A DNA stretch of 64,000 nt from positions 26,458,001 to 26,522,000 of the forward strand of contig NC_045131.1 in the NCBI RefSeq assembly GCF_007655135.1, written 5' to 3'. The notes under the pieces are model-generated. The model was not told the origin of the DNA, ran no database searches, and saw only the letters and a program-made list of their open reading frames with translations. The position numbers were made by a program, and so were the translations under genes. This document shows, piece by piece, positions 60,340-64,000 of the stretch; within the stretch, counting starts at the first letter, position 1, and every line of letters begins with the position of its first letter. This DNA comes from Punica granatum (Eukaryota > Streptophyta > Magnoliopsida > Myrtales > Lythraceae).

Positions 60340-63300
60340 GAATGTCTGGTAATTATAGCAAAATAATATATAATTCTTTTTTTAATGAATTTCTTCAAAA
60401 TCTATAAACAATATAAATATTGGAGCCACTAGACGAATTTGTCATGTAAAAGTCTGCTCCTCCTATATTAATTCGTCGTCGATAATTGACTTTTTCATGT
60501 TACAATTACTAAATGAAATGACGAATTATATAAGATAGGTGGTCCATATTGAATTAAGTTAATTGATTTGTAGAAAGAATATTTACATTAATTAAAAAGT
60601 ATCAACTCCTTTAAATTATTTTTTCATTATTGTATTTGTCAATTTTCTTGAAATTTCATGAAACTTTTTAGGACAAAACTGTGTCTTTCAAATCCAATTT
60701 AATCCAAAAACCGAGTAAAATGGAGAAGGCTAAACTGAAGAAAAGAAGGTTTATGTATGAGGAGATTCAACTTTTCTCCAATGTTCATATTATGATAATA
60801 ATTTTTTTATCATACAAATATTAAAGAATTTCAAGAATAAATATTTGTTAAAACAAATATATATTTTCTGTTCAATTTTATCATACAACCCTAATTTTAC
60901 TCTCTTTCCTAGATATAATCACAATCCAAAGTTGTTAGAAATTAAAGCATATATTTCAAAATACTATCATTTATAGGCACTCGTAACTTCCATTAATTTT
61001 TCCATCAGAAAAATAATTCTCTTAATTGCAAACAATAAAAAATAATTATAAAATTATAACTTTGAAAATTTTGAAAAGAAAATTGATAAAATGAAGATGA
61101 TCGAAGAGGAAGCTATGGGTGGTTAAGGGGGGTGGCGATGGCCTGTCACCGCCGCCGAGATTTGCATGATTGTCTTACTGGTGAGATTGGGGACGAAATT
61201 AGGCGATGTCGAGCCGATGTTAGTTACCACTGTCCAATTAAGCGTGTGGCATCCTAAATGTCCTGCCCCCACCTACCCTCTCTTCCTCTCCTTTGGTCCT
61301 CTGTTTTCGTTTTATCAGTAATATTTTTCTAATATTATTTTATTTTAAATAATTTTTAAAGAAATTAATGGAAAACTAATGAAAGAACGGATGGAAATTG
61401 GGAACCTCAACGAAATCACACGATTGGTTATTTAAAAAGAAAGCATTCAGCAAAAAAATTAACAAATAAGCTCTGAAAATGCATATTTTAATTCTCGACA
61501 ACTTTTGAATTTGACTGTATTTAAGAAAGAGAACAAAATTGGAGCTTTTTCTTGAAATTAATATAATAATATACCACTGTTTTTTTTTTTGACGTCCACC
61601 ACCCACATTGACGAGTTAGTCTAATTCTAATCTACTCAGCATAAAAAGTCTAATTCTACTATGATATTCTTCAATTTTCATTTATCGTGTAATTTTTACG
61701 AAAATTGTTCACGACAGGGAAGCTTCAAATGGGGTGCCATGTGTACCAGTGGATTCGCAAACCAAAAGTTGTGAATGTGGCTATGGAGACAAAATGTGGG
61801 TCCCACATGAAAAATCCTCGATCATAAAAAAATGCTCATGTGTTTGATATGATAAAATAAAAATTTTAAATATCTAATAAATGAACATTGTAATCTAACC
61901 TGAATGTTAAACGTGAAATTTCTAATTTAGTAAATTAGAGTGCGTCGAGTTACTCTTTTTTCCCCATGAAAAATTGATGAGACGTGTGGAACCGCGGGCG
62001 TGGCTGCCGCTTTACCGTGGGCCCCGCCATTAGTCTTCGTCTTCGTCGGATTCTATCCAAGAGCTTTATTTCGTCTTCTTTTCGTAAATTCCTTTTTTTT
62101 TGTTAATTACTTATATATTATTGATTACGCAAATTTTAAAATTTTAAATTAATTTGGGCTAATTTTAAATGCCTGTTCTACTTCGAGCGTGGTCTCAAAA
62201 TACTCATGAGCTTTGTTCGAGCAGCTCAATTTTCTGTGAACACAGTGATGGGCTCAAAGGAGGCTGAGGGGAAAAAAAAATATCATTCTTAGTAAAATTT
62301 TGATGTTCATGTAACTTTACAATTTTTTTTTTCAATTTTTGGTGTAATTATTGATTTCATTCCCTAATCCAGAAAATTTGTCGACAATCGTCATATTCAC
62401 CTCCTAAGGATCTTGTGCCCCTGATCCAAATGCTAGGTGCGTCCCTGCGTGAACATTAATAGTATCAAAGGAATGGATCAAAACCGGTTGTACATCATCA
62501 GTGATATGCTTCACAGAAAGCATTATCATTTTTTTTATTTTTAATAAAGGAAGCTCACAAATCTAAGTATGGAATAAGAAAAATATTGAACATTAGAACT
62601 TCTTAATTTTTTTTCGGTGGGTAGAACTTCTTAATTTTAAATGAAGGCAAGTGTTATGTCAAAATAAGTATTGACTCGTTGGCATCGGCGTATTGCGCGG
62701 TAGATTTTTATCGATTTTCATACAAAAAAAATTAAATAATTAACATATATGATGTATAAGTGGATAAAGTATAGATATAAAGAAATTATTTGTTAAAAAT
62801 CATATATTTATCAAATAGACATAATCAATATAACAAAATGTGAAAAAATTAAATATTACCAAACTAATATGTAATCAAGCTATATGATTATATGTGATAT
62901 CATATATATAGAGAGTAAATGATTTTGTAATATGAACGATAGGATTGGCCTATGTGGCTAGAGAATTTATCCCATGGATTTGTAGAGAATTCATTGCAGG
63001 TCGCGATGATTAGTCGGGATGAATCAGAATAACCCTCGTTATGGAAGAATATATATCATAATATGCATTGGTGAAGAGAAAAATATGAGATTTAGAGTGT
63101 CAAAAAATTATCATGAATAAAAAAACTGATGCAAAATGTTGAATTTTTGCTTCGTATTTATAGAGCAGTTGGTACGTTGAACTTGAAAAATATTACTCAA
63201 ATCGAGGAGTTCTTTTAAACTATTGAGAACTCGTTTAATTTTTCAAAACAATGATTATACATACAAATAATATGAACGGATAATCAAAATATGTCTAATA

Positions 63301-63555
63301 TGGACACAAATAAAATATAGTAAAATCCATTGATATCGAATTGAAAGGTCATTAACCGTGAAGTTGAGGATTATTGAATGAATTGACTTGAATAAGTAAC
63401 GACATTTTACCAAGACTTAAAAGTTCTCAAATGAAACTCTCAAATTCAGCTGTTTGACTTTTATATATTATATATAGATGGTCAATATAAGTACCATAGA
63501 AGTAATAAATCCTCTTCATTTAAAACGTTGTCTCAGGATGCTTGATTAGGACTAA
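60340..63555. other. AT-rich intergenic
   Basis: No gene supported. A GC-rich patch at 61105-61275 resembles foldback-element cores, but paired ends were not convincing. Short ORFs are not protein-like. Confidence 0.4.
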
Positions 63556-63559
63556 AAAG

Positions 63560-63740
63560 ACTAATATAAATTAATTCAAATGATTCTACACTTATTCTAC
63601 TTAAATAAGTTTTTGGATTCGAATCCTATAAATGGAGAAAATTGATGTTGGGAGAGCTTTATCCCGTTTAATGAGCCGAACTGGCTTGAATTGAATTAGT
63701 TAAGACCTACTGGACTTTCAAATATAATGAGATATACAGA
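63560..63740 (+). mobile_element. SINE, family 1
   Basis: AATTCAAATGATTC (decayed A box), GGATTCGAATCC (B box), GGGAGAGCTTTATCCC and TTGAATTAGTTAAGACC follow the same order as the copies at 3711 and 33520. Confidence 0.55.
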
Positions 63741-64000
63741 AAAGATTATGACTGAAAGGGCTCACATTGACTTTTTCTTTGCTTGAACGATTAGGATGAG
63801 GTTGGAAATACATGTCTTACTTATTTATTAATGTCCTAAAATTAAAAGAGCGTAGGAGTGATTTGACGCAATTTAAGGTGGGAATGTCGGTCAAATTTTC
63901 ACCTTTCCCTCCTTTCCTCTCAAAGGGGGAGAAAATTCCCTTTCATTCCTTTTCCGTTCTTTCCATATCACATGAAAGGTAATCAACGTGGATTGATTCA

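Overview
This is a plant nuclear genome window, most likely from a eudicot. It is AT-rich with GT-AG spliced genes, a plant AP2/ERF transcription factor, and dense plant transposons (MULEs, hAT MITEs, Helitrons, SINEs, L1-type LINEs, copia and Tat-type gypsy elements). There is no sign of bacterial or organellar organisation. The species cannot be fixed from the sequence.

Four protein-coding genes can be supported. (1) A 12-coding-exon serine incorporator (SERINC/TMS) gene on the minus strand, 2023-7543, rebuilt exon by exon into an uninterrupted 440-codon frame. (2) A single-exon, 154-residue conserved plant protein of unknown role at 25991-26455. (3) A NUCLEAR FUSION DEFECTIVE 6-like gene from 37257, whose first intron needs a rare GC-AG splice; its last exon is not resolved. 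(4) An intronless ERF repressor with a C-terminal EAR motif at 49416-50123, with a TATA box at 49339. These genes do not form a pathway or cluster.

Layout: 1-2 kb holds a foldback MITE and a degraded copia LTR. The SERINC gene fills 2-7.5 kb, with a SINE and a probable Helitron in its introns. A broken glucosidase II alpha (GH31) copy lies at 8.3-9.1 kb. Helitron ends, a hAT MITE and a TRIM lie at 10-16.6 kb. A nested block at 19.7-24.95 kb contains an LTR-type repeat pair, a LINE remnant and, inside the LINE, a 2.5-kb Pack-MULE carrying a SPLAYED-like gene fragment. A foldback MITE sits just 3' of the 154-residue gene at 26.5 kb. A second LINE remnant lies at 29.7-30.85 kb, and four foldback elements with exact or near-exact 9-bp target duplications lie at 31.2-35.2 kb. 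Repeat-rich sequence at 40.5-45 kb ends in a dead copia element.

The region 53045-60334 is one decayed Tat-lineage LTR retrotransposon. It keeps both LTRs, a 5-bp target duplication, two RNase H domains, a ~52-bp minisatellite and an antisense gene of about 2.2 kb that ends in coiled coil and contains a candidate spliceosomal intron. The last 3.6 kb holds one SINE and otherwise no recognisable gene.

The most interesting observations are the Pack-MULE inside a LINE, the antisense gene and minisatellite of the Tat element, the GC-AG intron of the NFD6-like gene, and a foldback element carrying four CACGTG boxes.
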